Positions 28,384 through 38,100 of a DNA stretch of 64,000 nt are shown piece after piece. A program made the translations under genes and the position numbers. The DNA is from Moorena sp. SIOASIH (GTDB lineage: Bacteria; Cyanobacteriota; Cyanobacteriia; Cyanobacteriales; Coleofasciculaceae): NCBI RefSeq assembly GCF_010671925.1, contig NZ_JAAHIH010000003.1, positions 806,001 through 870,000 on the forward strand. Direction: 5' to 3'. Under the pieces are notes generated by a model. That model was not told where the DNA came from. It made no database searches and worked only from the letters and a program-made list of their open reading frames with translations. Each line of letters starts with the position of its first letter. Position 1 is the stretch's first letter.

Positions 28384-29475
28384 ATGCTAAGAGCCGGAAT
28401 TGTTGGACTGCCCAATGTAGGCAAATCAACCTTATTTAACGCCCTAGTTGCCAATGCCAAGGCAGATGCTGCGAATTTCCCCTTTTGTACCATTGAGCCG
28501 AATGTGGGTGTAGTTGCTGTGCCAGATCAGCGGTTGCAGGTTTTGGCAAAGATTTCTGAATCTGAGAAAATCGTGCCAACTCGGATTGAGTTTGTGGATA
28601 TTGCTGGTTTGGTCAAGGGAGCCAGTAAAGGGGAAGGCTTGGGTAACCAGTTTCTAGCCAATATCCGAGAAGTCGATGCTATTGTCCATGTGGTGCGCTG
28701 CTTTGATGATGATGACATCATCCATGTTTCCGGCTCCGTTGACCCAGCACGGGATATTGAAGTAATTAATCTAGAATTAGCCTTAGCGGATTTAGGGCAA
28801 GTCGAACGCCGGATTGAGCGTACCCGGAAGCAAGCTCGTAGTAACAAAGATGCCAAGATGGAACTTGATGCCTTGGAAACCTTGAGCGCTGGGTTGAATG
28901 AAGGCAAATTAGTGCGCCAGATTAGTTTAACAGAAGAAGAAGCTGAGTCAGTCAAGCAATTGGGGTTACTGACTAGTAAGCCAGTTATCTATGCCGCTAA
29001 TGTGTCTGAAGATGACTTAGCCACTGGTAATGACTGGGTTGAGCAAGTGCGGCAAATTGCTGCTACGGAAGATGCTCAAGTGGTAGTGGTTTCTGCTCAA
29101 GTAGAGTCAGAACTAATTGAGTTACCTGAAGAAGAGCGAGACGATTTTCTTCAGTCCCTTGGTGTGGAAGAAGGGGGATTAAAATCCTTGATTGGCGCTA
29201 CCTACGAATTGTTGGGCTTACGTACCTTTCTCACCACTGGTCCCCAGGAAACTCGGGCGTGGACTATTACTGCTGGTATGAAAGCTCCCCAAGCGGCTGG
29301 GGTAATTCACACGGATTTTGAGCGAGGCTTTATTCGGGCAGAAACCATTGCTTATGGGGATTTGGTAGCCGCTGGGGCGATGACCGCTGCTAAAGAAAAA
29401 GGGTTAGTTCGCTCAGAAGGTAAAGATTATGTTGTGCAAGAGGGAGATGTGATGCTTTTCCGCTTTAATGTTTAA
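28384..29475 (+). CDS. ychF: GTP/ATP-binding protein YchF (OLA1 family)
   Basis: 363 residues, the family length. P-loop GLPNVGKSTLFNAL near residue 8, DIAGLVKGASKGEGLGN near 72, the altered G4 motif AANVSED (instead of NKxD, the reason for ATP preference) near 204 and a C-terminal TGS domain. YchF binds ribosomes and is linked to stress and redox responses. It is followed 27 bp later by a small membrane protein gene on the same strand. Confidence 0.96.
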   Translation: MLRAGIVGLPNVGKSTLFNALVANAKADAANFPFCTIEPNVGVVAVPDQRLQVLAKISESEKIVPTRIEFVDIAGLVKGASKGEGLGNQFLANIREVDAIVHVVRCFDDDDIIHVSGSVDPARDIEVINLELALADLGQVERRIERTRKQARSNKDAKMELDALETLSAGLNEGKLVRQISLTEEEAESVKQLGLLTSKPVIYAANVSEDDLATGNDWVEQVRQIAATEDAQVVVVSAQVESELIELPEEERDDFLQSLGVEEGGLKSLIGATYELLGLRTFLTTGPQETRAWTITAGMKAPQAAGVIHTDFERGFIRAETIAYGDLVAAGAMTAAKEKGLVRSEGKDYVVQEGDVMLFRFNV

Positions 29476-29502
29476 GTAGTGGTGCTCTAGGGGGTTATAC
29501 CC

Positions 29503-29859
29503 ATGGATATTATTAGTCTTTTAATTGCATGTTTGGTTACTGCCGTCAGTTTGTTGATCATTTCCAAACTACCAACTGGTGTCGAGATTGATAGTTTTGA
29601 GAAAGCATTGGTTTCAGCAGTGGTGTTCGGCATTCTCAATGCCCTATTGAAACCAATCCTGTCTGTTTTATCTCTTCCTCTGACTATCTTGACTCTTGGG
29701 GTTTTTGCTGTTGTGGTCAACGCGATTATTTTTGGCTTAGCCGCAGCTTTGGTAACGGGATTCCGACTGCGCTGGGGATTTTGGAGCGCTTTGATTGGCG
29801 CAATTGCCCTTGGTTTCGTTAATTCTTTGATCTATAAGGTGCTCGGAACCTTGGCTTGA
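29503..29859 (+). CDS. Phage holin family / four-TM small membrane protein
   Basis: 118 residues with four hydrophobic segments. It contains KALVSAVVFGILNALLKPIL and LPLTILTLGVFAVVVNAIIF, the signature of the 4-TMS family named after mycobacterial phage holins and widespread as chromosomal membrane proteins. It is likely co-transcribed with ychF. A lysis role is not implied. Confidence 0.85.
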   Translation: MDIISLLIACLVTAVSLLIISKLPTGVEIDSFEKALVSAVVFGILNALLKPILSVLSLPLTILTLGVFAVVVNAIIFGLAAALVTGFRLRWGFWSALIGAIALGFVNSLIYKVLGTLA

Positions 29860-29876
29860 TTGTTGGTCACTCACAG

Positions 29877-30204
29877 TTAAACAGACAGGTAGACAGACAG
29901 GTAGACAGACAGCTATCAGCCGTCAGCCGTTAGCCGTCAGCTAATCAACGGGAGATAGCAAACAAGCATCGGGGGTGCTGGTAGGACTGCTTGAAAATCC
30001 TTGCTCGTTTTACTCATCCGACCCCGTGCAGCGATCGCGCCTGCTATCAGCTATCAGCTATCAGCTATCAGCCTGTGGCCACGCTACTTGAGGTGCTTAT
30101 GCCCTATGCGCAGGCTACACCTAACAGCTTTTGAATAAAAAAGCTGACGGCTGACGGCTGACGGCTGACGGCTGACGGCTGACGGCTGACGGCTGAATGC
30201 TTAC
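29877..30204. repeat. GACAGGTA array and composite heptamer-arm element, copy 2
   Basis: AGACAGACAGGT units (29877-29910), CAGCCGT units, then TATCAGC units, the core CAGCTTTTGAATAAAA (near 30123), GACGGCT units and the terminus GCTGAATGCTTAC ending at 30204. The 5' terminus is not canonical. The right arm runs into the apparent cobM leader. Confidence 0.8.
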
Positions 30205-30241
30205 CAAAATACTATCTCCTAAACAATACTTCCGAAACTAT

Positions 30242-31039
30242 ATGAATTCAATAGCACCAGCAGTCTACATCATCGGTGCTGGACCAGGCGCTCCAGACTT
30301 ATTAACTGTCAAAGCCTTAAAAATCCTCCAAAAGGCAGATGTTATTATCGTCGCAGATTCTCTAGTGCCCAAACAGATGTTAGAGAGTGTTCGTGCTGAT
30401 GCCGAAATTATTCGCTCTGGCAACAAAACCCTAGAACAGATTGTGCCACTGATGATTGAACGGGTGCGATCGCATAAATCTGTGGTCAGGCTACACTCAG
30501 GAGATTTGACTCTATATAGTGCTATCCACGAGCAAATGCAAGCTCTCTCAGAAGCCTCTATTCCCTTTGAACTTATCCCAGGCATCAGCGCCTTTCAAGC
30601 AGCAGCAGCACAACTTGGTGTTGAGCTAACTATACCGGGATTAGTACAAACAATTATCCTTACCCGGATTAGTGGTCGTGCTTCTGCAGTGCCCGACTCA
30701 GAGGAATTAGCATCCCTAGCTGCCCATCAAGCTAGTCTGTGTCTCTATCTGAGTGCTCGTCATGTAGAAGCCGCTCAAGCCAAACTCCTAAAACACTATT
30801 CTGCCGATACACCGGTAGCTGTTTGCTTCCGCATTGGCTGGCCAGATGAAAAAATCTGGCTAGTTGACCTTGACAAAATGGCAGCAACTACTCATGAGCA
30901 CAACCTAATTCGGACAACCCTTTACCTAATCAGTCCAGCACTAAAGACCGCTTTAAACCGTGATGGCCTTAAAACCCGTTCCCGTCTCTATCATCCTGAA
31001 CACTCCCACCTCTTTCGTCCTTACCCCTCGATTGTGTAA
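30242..31039 (+). CDS. cobM: Precorrin-4 C11-methyltransferase CobM
   Basis: About 265 residues from ATG 30242. An upstream ATG at 30197 lies in the mobile-repeat terminus and adds 15 unrelated residues, so it was not used. Motifs: VYIIGAGPGAPDLLTVKALK, RLHSGDLTLYSA and FELIPGISAFQAAAAQLG. It is a SAM-dependent methylase of the corrin ring in cobalamin synthesis. No other cob genes are adjacent and no cobalamin riboswitch was seen upstream. Confidence 0.94.
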   Translation: MNSIAPAVYIIGAGPGAPDLLTVKALKILQKADVIIVADSLVPKQMLESVRADAEIIRSGNKTLEQIVPLMIERVRSHKSVVRLHSGDLTLYSAIHEQMQALSEASIPFELIPGISAFQAAAAQLGVELTIPGLVQTIILTRISGRASAVPDSEELASLAAHQASLCLYLSARHVEAAQAKLLKHYSADTPVAVCFRIGWPDEKIWLVDLDKMAATTHEHNLIRTTLYLISPALKTALNRDGLKTRSRLYHPEHSHLFRPYPSIV

Positions 31040-31076
31040 ACTATAAATAAGGTTAGGTTAATTTTTGTGTGGAAGT

Positions 31077-31493
31077 GTGAAGCAACTTAATTGCCCAAAG
31101 TGTACAGGAAGATTAGAGCCAGTTACCTGCCATGACATTGAAGTAGACCGCTGTGTCAACTGCAAAGGCATTTGGTTTGATTCCCTGGAGGCCGAAATAC
31201 TCAAAAAGATTAAAGGTTCTGAGAGTCTAGATATTGGAGACCCGGAAATCGGCTCTGAGCTGAATAAGATCAAACATGATATTTGCTGTCCCCGCTGTGG
31301 AGCCAAAATGATCCGCATGCTTGATATTGATGAGTACAGCATCTGGTACGAAAAATGTTTCCAATGCCACGGGGTTTGGCTAGATGCTGGGGAATTCAGG
31401 CAGTATAAGCATAATTTTCAGCCCAGAGGTGTTCTACATCGAGTTAAGCGCATGTTTAGACAGCAAAAGGACATCCCCAATCCTGTCTTTTGA
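31077..31493 (+). CDS. Double TFIIB-type zinc-ribbon protein
   Basis: About 138 residues from GTG 31077 (TTG 31065 is also possible). Two zf-TFIIB modules: CPKC...CVNCKGIWFDSLE near the N-terminus and CPRCGAKM...CFQCHGVWLDAGEF near 85-115. Such proteins are common in bacteria and their role is unknown; nucleic-acid binding is possible. It lies 38 bp after cobM on the same strand. Confidence 0.85.
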   Translation: MKQLNCPKCTGRLEPVTCHDIEVDRCVNCKGIWFDSLEAEILKKIKGSESLDIGDPEIGSELNKIKHDICCPRCGAKMIRMLDIDEYSIWYEKCFQCHGVWLDAGEFRQYKHNFQPRGVLHRVKRMFRQQKDIPNPVF

Positions 31494-31531
31494 AAACCAA
31501 AATTTTGTAAACTAATTGCGATTGGCTGTAG

Positions 31532-31571
31532 GTCACGCTACGCGATTGACCGCAGCTCACGCTACGCGAAC
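31532..31571. repeat. Two GTCACGCTACGCG palindromic repeats
   Basis: GGTCACGCTACGCGATTGACC followed directly by GCTCACGCTACGCGAACG, members of the short palindromic repeat family, 25 bp before the flavin reductase gene. Confidence 0.85.
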
Positions 31572-31596
31572 GCTCAGAAAATAGGGAGAAAGACTC

Positions 31597-32082
31597 GTGC
31601 TAGACGAACAAGCAAAAAAGACCATGCTGCGCAAAATTCCCCATGGTCTATATATCTGTGGGGTCAGGGATGGTGAAGAAACAATCAATGGCTTCACGGT
31701 CAGCTGGGTGATGCAGTCTTCCTTCAAACCGCCACTAATAGTTAACTGTGTTAAACAAGATACTGGCTCCCACGGCATCATTACCAAAACACAGGTATTT
31801 GCCCTCAGCTTCCTAGATAGTGGGCAAAAAGATATGGCAGCAAAATTTTTCAAACCCCAAAGTCGCGTTGGTAATAAGTTTGCTGATGTAGAATTTTACC
31901 TAGGAGAAGTAACTGGTTGTCCGATCATTTCTGACTCCCTCGGTTATGTAGAATGCCAGGTCAGAGGAACTGTGGAAGAAGGCGATCACACAGTCTTTGT
32001 TGCTGAAGTCGTTGGTGCTGGCATTCATCGGGAAGGAGATCAGTTGTTACTGGAAAGCACTGGTTGGCAGTATGGCGGTTAG
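31597..32082 (+). CDS. Flavin reductase domain protein
   Basis: 161 residues from GTG 31597. The start IPHGLYICGVRDGEETINGFTVSW-type region, VNCVKQDTGSH and the C-terminal GAGIHREGDQLLL fit the flavin reductase-like FMN-binding split barrel. It may be a diflavin partner, a rubredoxin/flavoprotein module or an FMN reductase; the partner is unknown. Confidence 0.85.
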   Translation: MLDEQAKKTMLRKIPHGLYICGVRDGEETINGFTVSWVMQSSFKPPLIVNCVKQDTGSHGIITKTQVFALSFLDSGQKDMAAKFFKPQSRVGNKFADVEFYLGEVTGCPIISDSLGYVECQVRGTVEEGDHTVFVAEVVGAGIHREGDQLLLESTGWQYGG

Positions 32083-32540
32083 AGATTAGACTTCTTACAG
32101 AAGTCGGGAACAGGGAACAGGGAACAGGGAACAGTGGGCAAGAATTGACCTAAAGCGATGCAGCGCGGTCTTGGGGGTTTCCCCCATGAGCGACTACCGG
32201 TGCGGTCATGGGGGATGCTGTTGGCGAAATATTTCTTAATAAACCAAGAAGCCGCATCAGCCCTCACCCCCAGCCCCTCTCCCAAGGTTGGGAGAGGGGA
32301 GCAGATTACGGAAGAATAAGGGTTTCACGAATTCGCCAGCAGCATCAAAGTTGGGGGATTTAGGGGGCTTTAACAAAACCAGATGATTGCGCATTCATTC
32401 CTTAATTCAGCAACGCCAATAACTTAGCTTGAATGCCAACTGCTCTATTCCCTATTCACTGTTCCCTGTTCCCTGTTCCCTGTTCCCTAAAAATCCAGAA
32501 ATATGTACTCAAGAAAGTCGCAAACCGCTATATCAAAACT
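32083..32540. repeat. Repeat-rich spacer with 75-bp dispersed repeat
   Basis: GGGAACA units (32101-32132), a 75-bp sequence at 32345-32425 that is the reverse complement of one at 50774-50850, and CCCTGTT units (32457-32487). The dispersed repeat contains GGGGGATTTAGGGGGC and GCGCATTCATTCCTTAATTC. No gene is seen. Confidence 0.9.
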
Positions 32541-32894
32541 ATGCCGCTAATTAAAGTTCAAACTTCTATTGATGCTCCAGAATCAGCAGCGGTTGAAGGG
32601 TTGCTGAAAAACCTTTCCGGAAAACTAGCCGAGCATGTGGGGAAACCAGAAGCTTATGTGATGACAGCGTTTGAGCCTGGTGTTGCTATGACGTTTGCTG
32701 GTAGCTTTGACCCAGTTTGCTATGTGGAAATTAAAAATATTGGCACCATGAAGCCCACTCAAACTAAGGCCATGAGTCAGGATTTTTGCAAGACGATTAA
32801 TGAGACCTTGGGTGTAGCACTTAACCGAATTTATATTGAGTTTGCTGATGCCCAGAGACATATGTGGGGTTGGAATGGGTCAACTTTTGGTTAG
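32541..32894 (+). CDS. MIF/phenylpyruvate tautomerase family protein
   Basis: 117 residues from ATG 32541; the longer upstream frame is only repeat. It begins MPLIKVQTS, giving the catalytic N-terminal proline after Met removal, and shows the MIF pattern NRIYIEFADAQRHMWGWNGSTFG. Tautomerase superfamily; the physiological substrate in cyanobacteria is unknown. Confidence 0.9.
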   Translation: MPLIKVQTSIDAPESAAVEGLLKNLSGKLAEHVGKPEAYVMTAFEPGVAMTFAGSFDPVCYVEIKNIGTMKPTQTKAMSQDFCKTINETLGVALNRIYIEFADAQRHMWGWNGSTFG

Positions 32895-32896
32895 AG

Positions 32897-32946
32897 GTTA
32901 GGGAGTAGGGAGTAGGGAGTAGGGAGTAGGGAGTAGGGAACAGGGA
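32897..32946. repeat. GGGAGTA heptamer array
   Basis: About six units directly after the tautomerase stop codon. Confidence 0.95.
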
Positions 32947-33049
32947 GCAAGTGGTGTGGTTTCCACCATGAGCGATTGCATCCACTTCGCAACCTTTTAG
33001 AATCTCCTATCTTTCAAGTACGGGAGATTTCAAGCACACTGTTGGCCGC

Positions 33050-33466
33050 TCAGCTCACCTTAAAGTCAGAAATCGTCTCAATCCATACCCGTGCTCCACA
33101 GTGTAGGGGATTATCCGGGCGATACATGACCCGACAAGGGCCATTGACTTCTACGGTATGACCGTAAGTGTTTTTAGAGCCTCGTTTTACGGTAATCACC
33201 GGATTCCGTTCGCCGGTGTTGTGATTTTGGCGAATCACTTTCTGGTTCACGTGGATCACAGCTTTAGTGTAATTTGTACGCTTTGACCAATTCCGCTTTG
33301 GTCCACGAGTGCCAGGGGTAACCACGGGCATGCCATCAAATAAGGGAATCACCCAAGTTCTACCGACCTTATAAGCTCCTTTAACTCTGCCCTTGCTCAA
33401 CAGGAAACGGACGCGAGTGGCAGAGATACCTAGTAATTCAGCGGCTTGTGCGGTAGAAATCATCAT
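33050..33466 (-). CDS. Helix-turn-helix DNA-binding protein
   Basis: 138 residues. The N-terminal 45 residues (ISTAQAAELLGISATRVRFL, KVGRTWVIPL) match excisionase/MerR-type HTH_17 domains. The C-terminal 90 residues are basic (RGPKRNWSKRTNYTKAVIHV) and unrecognised. The ATG at 33466 has an upstream AT-rich region. No integrase is adjacent. Confidence 0.75.
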   Translation of the reverse strand: MMISTAQAAELLGISATRVRFLLSKGRVKGAYKVGRTWVIPLFDGMPVVTPGTRGPKRNWSKRTNYTKAVIHVNQKVIRQNHNTGERNPVITVKRGSKNTYGHTVEVNGPCRVMYRPDNPLHCGARVWIETISDFKVS

Positions 33467-33525
33467 GGCGAAAAACCGTTGTGTTTACGATACTAATTAA
33501 CATAACATAATTTTTTAAAAGATGC

Positions 33526-33820
33526 AAGGGGTTGAGAGGGTGGGGAGGGTGGGAAGTGGGGTTAGAAAAACTATTGCATGAACGCCAGGGGGGGAAGTGT
33601 GGGGAGGGTGGGAGGTGTGGGAAGTGTGGGGAGTGGGGTTAGAAAAACTATTGCATGAACGCCAGGGGGGGAAGTGTGGGAGGTGTGGGGAGTGTGGGGA
33701 GTGGGGTTAGAAAAACTATTGCATGAACGATAGGGGTGATGTGGGTTATCTGGGTGTTTAAAAAACTATTGCATGAAGGATAGGGGTGATGTGGGTTATT
33801 TGGGTGTTTTAAAAAACTAT
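33526..33820. repeat. Five-copy AAAAACTATTGCATGAACG compound array
   Basis: AAAAACTATTGCA occurs five times (about 33566, 33643, 33711, 33760 and 33809). The spacers are themselves G-rich repeats (GGGAAGTGTG units, then GATAGGGGTGATGTGGGTTA twice). The spacing of 50-77 bp is irregular. Confidence 0.93.
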
Positions 33821-33837
33821 TGCACTCTCACAAGTCC

Positions 33838-33925
33838 TTAGGTGGTGCGTTACGGGGTGGGCTGTTCCAGGCGCGAAGAGTAGAACGAATATGAAAGCAT
33901 GCCCGCCCCTAACACACCCTACGCA
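33838..33925. repeat. GGTGCGTTACGGGG dispersed repeat, copy 1
   Basis: GGTGGTGCGTTACGGGGTGG ... CCCCTAACACACCCTACGCA. The two halves are imperfect inverted repeats. Further copies lie at 45171-45250 and, as a half copy, near 49042. Confidence 0.85.
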
Positions 33926-33932
33926 ACATCTC

Positions 33933-34144
33933 CCCGATTCCCGATTCCCGATTCCCGATTCCCGATTCCCGATTCCCGATTCCCGATTCCCGATTCCCGA
34001 TTCCCGATTCCCGATTCCCGATTCCCGATTCCCGATTCCCGATTCCCGATTCCCGATTCCCGATTCCCGATTCCCGATTCCCGATTCCCGATTCCCGATT
34101 CCCGATTCCCGATTCCCGATTCCCGATTCCCGATTCCCGATTCC
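33933..34144. repeat. CCCGATT heptamer array, about 30 copies
   Basis: Perfect 7-bp tandem repeat for 212 bp, the longest and cleanest array in the window. Neither strand carries stop codons, so it yields spurious ORFs (Ile-Pro-Asp-Ser-Arg-Phe; Gly-Asn-Arg-Glu-Ser-Gly-Ile). GATAGCT/GACGGCT units follow to 34185. Confidence 0.98.
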
Positions 34145-34183
34145 CTGCTAGCTGATAGCTGACGGCTGACAGCTGATAGCTGA

Positions 34184-34237
34184 CAAAAAAATTCGGTCAA
34201 GTTCTGGTTAATTCCAATGCTTGACCGAATGATTTTT
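34184..34237. terminator. Bidirectional Rho-independent-like terminator
   Basis: ATTCGGTCAAG (34191-34201) pairs perfectly with CTTGACCGAAT (34220-34230), with an A tract before and GATTTTTTG after. It suits termination of the minus-strand gene at 34383 and could work both ways. Confidence 0.8.
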
Positions 34238-34382
34238 TGTAATAGTCAATAGCCCTAGGGTTTTTGACTATGTGTTCACCAAATCAACAACATACCAACT
34301 TAGGTTTGATAGTTTAGACTTCGTACTTTCTCCTGAGTTTTGACCTGTGGCCAGGGATTGGAATCCCTGGCAAGTTCCTATC

Positions 34383-34640
34383 TTAATCTATCAACAGATA
34401 TCGACTCAATATACTGATCACCTCACCAGAATTTCCGGTAGGTTGAGGAGTGCTCCACTCATGAACTTGTGCGTAGCCACGGCTATAAAGATTATAGATT
34501 GTGACCCGCACGGTTTTGGGAGAACCGATCAATATATGTTTGATTTGCTCCCGTCCTGGCTGCGCTTGGCCAGATAATTCAGGGAAATGAGGATTGTTGG
34601 GATTATACTCAAAGTTTGGGAGAAAGTTTTCGATGTCCAT
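34383..34640 (-). CDS. Conserved hypothetical cyanobacterial protein (85 aa)
   Basis: A compact protein with the pattern FPELSGQAQPGREQIKHILI, GSPKTVRVTIYNLYSRGYA and GEVISILSRYLL, which resembles a small cyanobacterial family I have seen annotated only as hypothetical. The HILIGSPKTV segment is the most conserved part. A terminator lies about 150 bp downstream. Confidence 0.75.
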   Translation of the reverse strand: MDIENFLPNFEYNPNNPHFPELSGQAQPGREQIKHILIGSPKTVRVTIYNLYSRGYAQVHEWSTPQPTGNSGEVISILSRYLLID

Positions 34641-35102
34641 AATGTTTTGTTTGTTGATTTTTGGGACATTTTTATGTTAATAAATCATTATTTAATTTGT
34701 CAAGTATTTTTCAGATTTTTTTTGTAATATTTTTTTATTGGGGGGGTATTAGTGAAATATTTTAGATTATTTTTTTTGTTTTTTTAGCTTAATTTAGGAG
34801 TAGCGATCGCGTTTTTTATGAGAGCGTTTTTTTATGGTATATTTCAGAGCGATCGCATAGCGGCTATTTCAGAGCATCGCGTAGCGTGACATGAAGGTCA
34901 ATCCCATAGCAGCTCAGAGCCTCGCATTTTAATCAGGATTAAGAATTAAACGAAGTGCTTTACCCCAGTAGCTCCTAGCTACTATTGCTTTCTCTAGCAT
35001 TTATTAAAATCATGTAACAAACTATTACAGCTTTTGGTCAATTACCGATTCCCTGGAGCCAGGGCTATAATTAAATTAATTCAATAAAATAATTAAATAT
35101 CG
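34641..35102. other. AT-rich spacer with HIP1 sites
   Basis: A T-rich stretch (34660-34790) is followed by HIP1-containing imperfect repeats (GAGCGATCGCATAGCGGC, GAGCATCGCGTAGCGTGAC, 34800-34925). The promoter of the NACHT-HEAT gene should lie in the last 150 bp. Confidence 0.55.
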
Positions 35103-38100
35103 ATGTTTGAAGTATTATCACTTTCAGCTATTTTGGAAATACCGAAAATAGCGTCATCTTTGTTAGCTGCAGTCAAAGTAGGAAAGGGTATAGCGCAATT
35201 TCTGAATAAAAGCGATCTCGAAAAAGCGATCAAAGCTGGAGCAGAAGCAGTTGATCAATGGGAAAAACAATTCTATATTAAAGAGCACTTATTTTATAAG
35301 ATCGGCCCGGATGGATTCAAGGGATCTAAGAATTTTTTGGGCAACTATTTTACTCATCCAGAGGTTTTGAAGGAATTAACCAAACCCTTACTTAATCAAG
35401 GAAAGCCAGACTGTGATTTTTTAGTCAGGCTATTTCAACAGCAAGCTGAAACCAACAACATTAAACTAAATCAAAAAGCAAGTCTACAGGATTGGATAAA
35501 GACCTTTGTTAATGCTTATTTTCAGCAAACTGCTACTTATCTAAAGTTTCAGGTAGCTAAACAGGATTATTGTAACCAGTTAGCAAACTGGTTTAATGAT
35601 GTTAAATTTGCTGGCATGGCTGTGGCTGGGCAAGAAGTAGAAAAATCGGAGAAGTTAGCCCAGATTTTTGTAATGCCAGATGTGGTGGAAGAGGTATCAA
35701 CTGCTAGGGATTTGGAATTGGAACGGTTAACAGAGGAAAGTGGTGAAAAATCAGAAAGGGCGCTGTTGGAAAAGAGGACTGGCCGGAAATTTTTGGCTAA
35801 TCAGTTATTAAGTCAAAATCAGTCAAGACGAGTAGTGATATTAGGTGCGCCAGGCTCCGGTAAAACCACCTTAATGAGTTATTTTGCGGTAATGTTAGCT
35901 CAGGGCAAGCCTAAGGTGCGATTAGATGATGATACTGACTGGCTACCGATTTTAATTAGGATACGAGACTTGGCCAGACATCCAGATAAAAGCCTAATCG
36001 ACTATGCCCGGATGTTTGCTGAAAAAACCATGGCCGTCAAACCCTTACCAGAAGGATTTTTTGACCATTGGTTGTCTGATGGTAGAGCCTTAATATTGCT
36101 GGATGGTTTGGATGAAGTAGCAGAAGACGCTAAACGGTATGATGTGGTTAGGCGCATCAATAGTTTTTTAGGACAGTTTGACAGAAATCGCGCTATTATT
36201 ACATCTAGACCGGCTGGTTATCGGCGCGACTTTTTCCGCACTGAGGACTTTCCCCACTATCAAATTGAACCCTTTGATGACCAGAAAATTTCGACCTTTA
36301 TTGATAACTGGTATAACAGTCGGTTTCAAGACCAAGCAGAAGCGGAAAGGCGCAAGCAGACGTTACGAAAGGCTCTGGATGATAATGACCGGATTAAGTT
36401 GTTGGCACGAAATCCGTTATTGTTGACAATTATTGCCTTGATTCATCGGTATCAAGCAGTATTGCCCAAGGAGCGCCATAAGCTTTATGACAAGGCGGTG
36501 GAGACTTTGTTAACCTCTTGGGATGCTAATAAAGAGTTAAGTAGTGATAAGCGGTTAACCCATTTGGGTTTGGATGATTTACGCCGGTTGATGGAATCCC
36601 TGGCTTATTGGATTCATAGCCAGGAAAATGTTGAAAATAACGACAGTGGCACGCTGATTGACCGGGATGAGTTGATTGATCAGTTGAAGCAGCAGATTAA
36701 AGCCATGAAGGAGGTGAAGCTTCATGAAGCCGAGAAAGAGGCGAAACGATTTGTAGAATTGATTCGCGATCGCACCGGTTTGTTGAATGAGCAGGGGCAA
36801 GATTGTTATGGGTTTGTCCATAAGACCTTTCAGGAATATTTGTGTGCTGAAGAGATTGACTATCAAGCCGATAATGACGGGGATTTTGAGATTGTTTTGA
36901 ATCAGATTCGGGAGCATTTGCATGACTCCCACTGGCGCGAGGTGTTACTATTGCTGATAGCACAACAACAACCGAAGAAGGCGGCGAGGGCAATTAAGGC
37001 AGTTTTGACTAATAAGAGTGACTATGAGCAGTGGTTGCATCGGGATTTGTTGTTTGCTGGTAATTGTTTGGCGGAAAATCAAAAGAATTTGCGTGGTGCT
37101 GATCGCGGGTTGGTGCAAGATATTTTAGAGCGGTTGGTTAAGTTAGAGGTGAGTGGTGAGACTCGGCTTGGTGATAATATTAGGAATCAGGTTGATCAGA
37201 TAATTTTTAGTTTCAATGAAACGGATTTTCAAGCACAGGTATTGGAATTGTTGAAAGAGCAATCTGATTTAATTGATGATGAACGATTGCTGGAGTATCG
37301 AGCTGAGTTAGGGGAAAAAGATCAGGTAATTGAAATATATCTAGAACGACTAAAGGATAATGACTCTTTTGTGGGTTATATGGTAGCCAATGCCTTGGGT
37401 GAATTGGGCAACAGCTCAGAAACCGTAGTCAACCCCCTACTAGCACTGCTTGAGGATAATGACTCTGGTGTGCGTAGAAGGGCAGCCGATGCCTTGGGTA
37501 AATTGGGCAACACCTCAGACACCGTAGTCAAGGCTCTACTAGAACTACTAAAGGATAATGACTCTGGTATGCGTATAACCGCAGCTAGAGCCTTGGGTGA
37601 ATTGGGAAACAGGTTAGAAACTGTAGTCAAGGCTCTACTTGCACTGCTTGAGGATAATCACTCTTTTGTCAGTATAACGGCAGCCGAAGCCTTGCTTAAA
37701 TTGGGCGACAACTCAGACATCCTAGTCAACCGCCTACTAGCACTGCTTGAGGATAATGACAAAGATGTATGTATAACGGTAGGCGATGTCTTGGGTGAAT
37801 TCGGCAACAACTCAAAAACCCTAGTCAACGGCCTACTAGCACTGCTTGAGCATCATGACTCTGATGTGCGTAGAACGGCAGCCGATGCCTTGGTTAAATT
37901 GGGCAACAGCTCAGAAACCCTAGTCAAAAGCCTACTAGCACTGCTTGAGCATAATCACGATACTGTGCGTATGAGGGCAGCCGATGCCTTGGGTGAATTG
38001 GGCCACAGCTCAGACACCGTAGTCAATGCCCTACTAGCAGGGCTTGAGGATAATGACCCTGATGTGCGTATGAGGGCAGCCGATGCCTTGGGTGAATTGG

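Noticed and set aside
30197..30241. Upstream ATG of cobM
   Set aside because: Lies in the terminus of a mobile repeat; CobM homology starts at 30242.
32433..32540. N-terminal extension of the tautomerase
   Set aside because: Encoded by CCCTGTT repeats and would bury the catalytic Pro1.
33566..33822. CRISPR-like array of AAAAACTATTGCATGAACG units
   Set aside because: Spacers are low-complexity and repeat each other, spacing is irregular and no cas genes are near.
33891..34200. Repetitive Ile-Pro-Asp-Ser-Arg-Phe ORFs
   Set aside because: Products of the CCCGATT array, which lacks stops in all frames.
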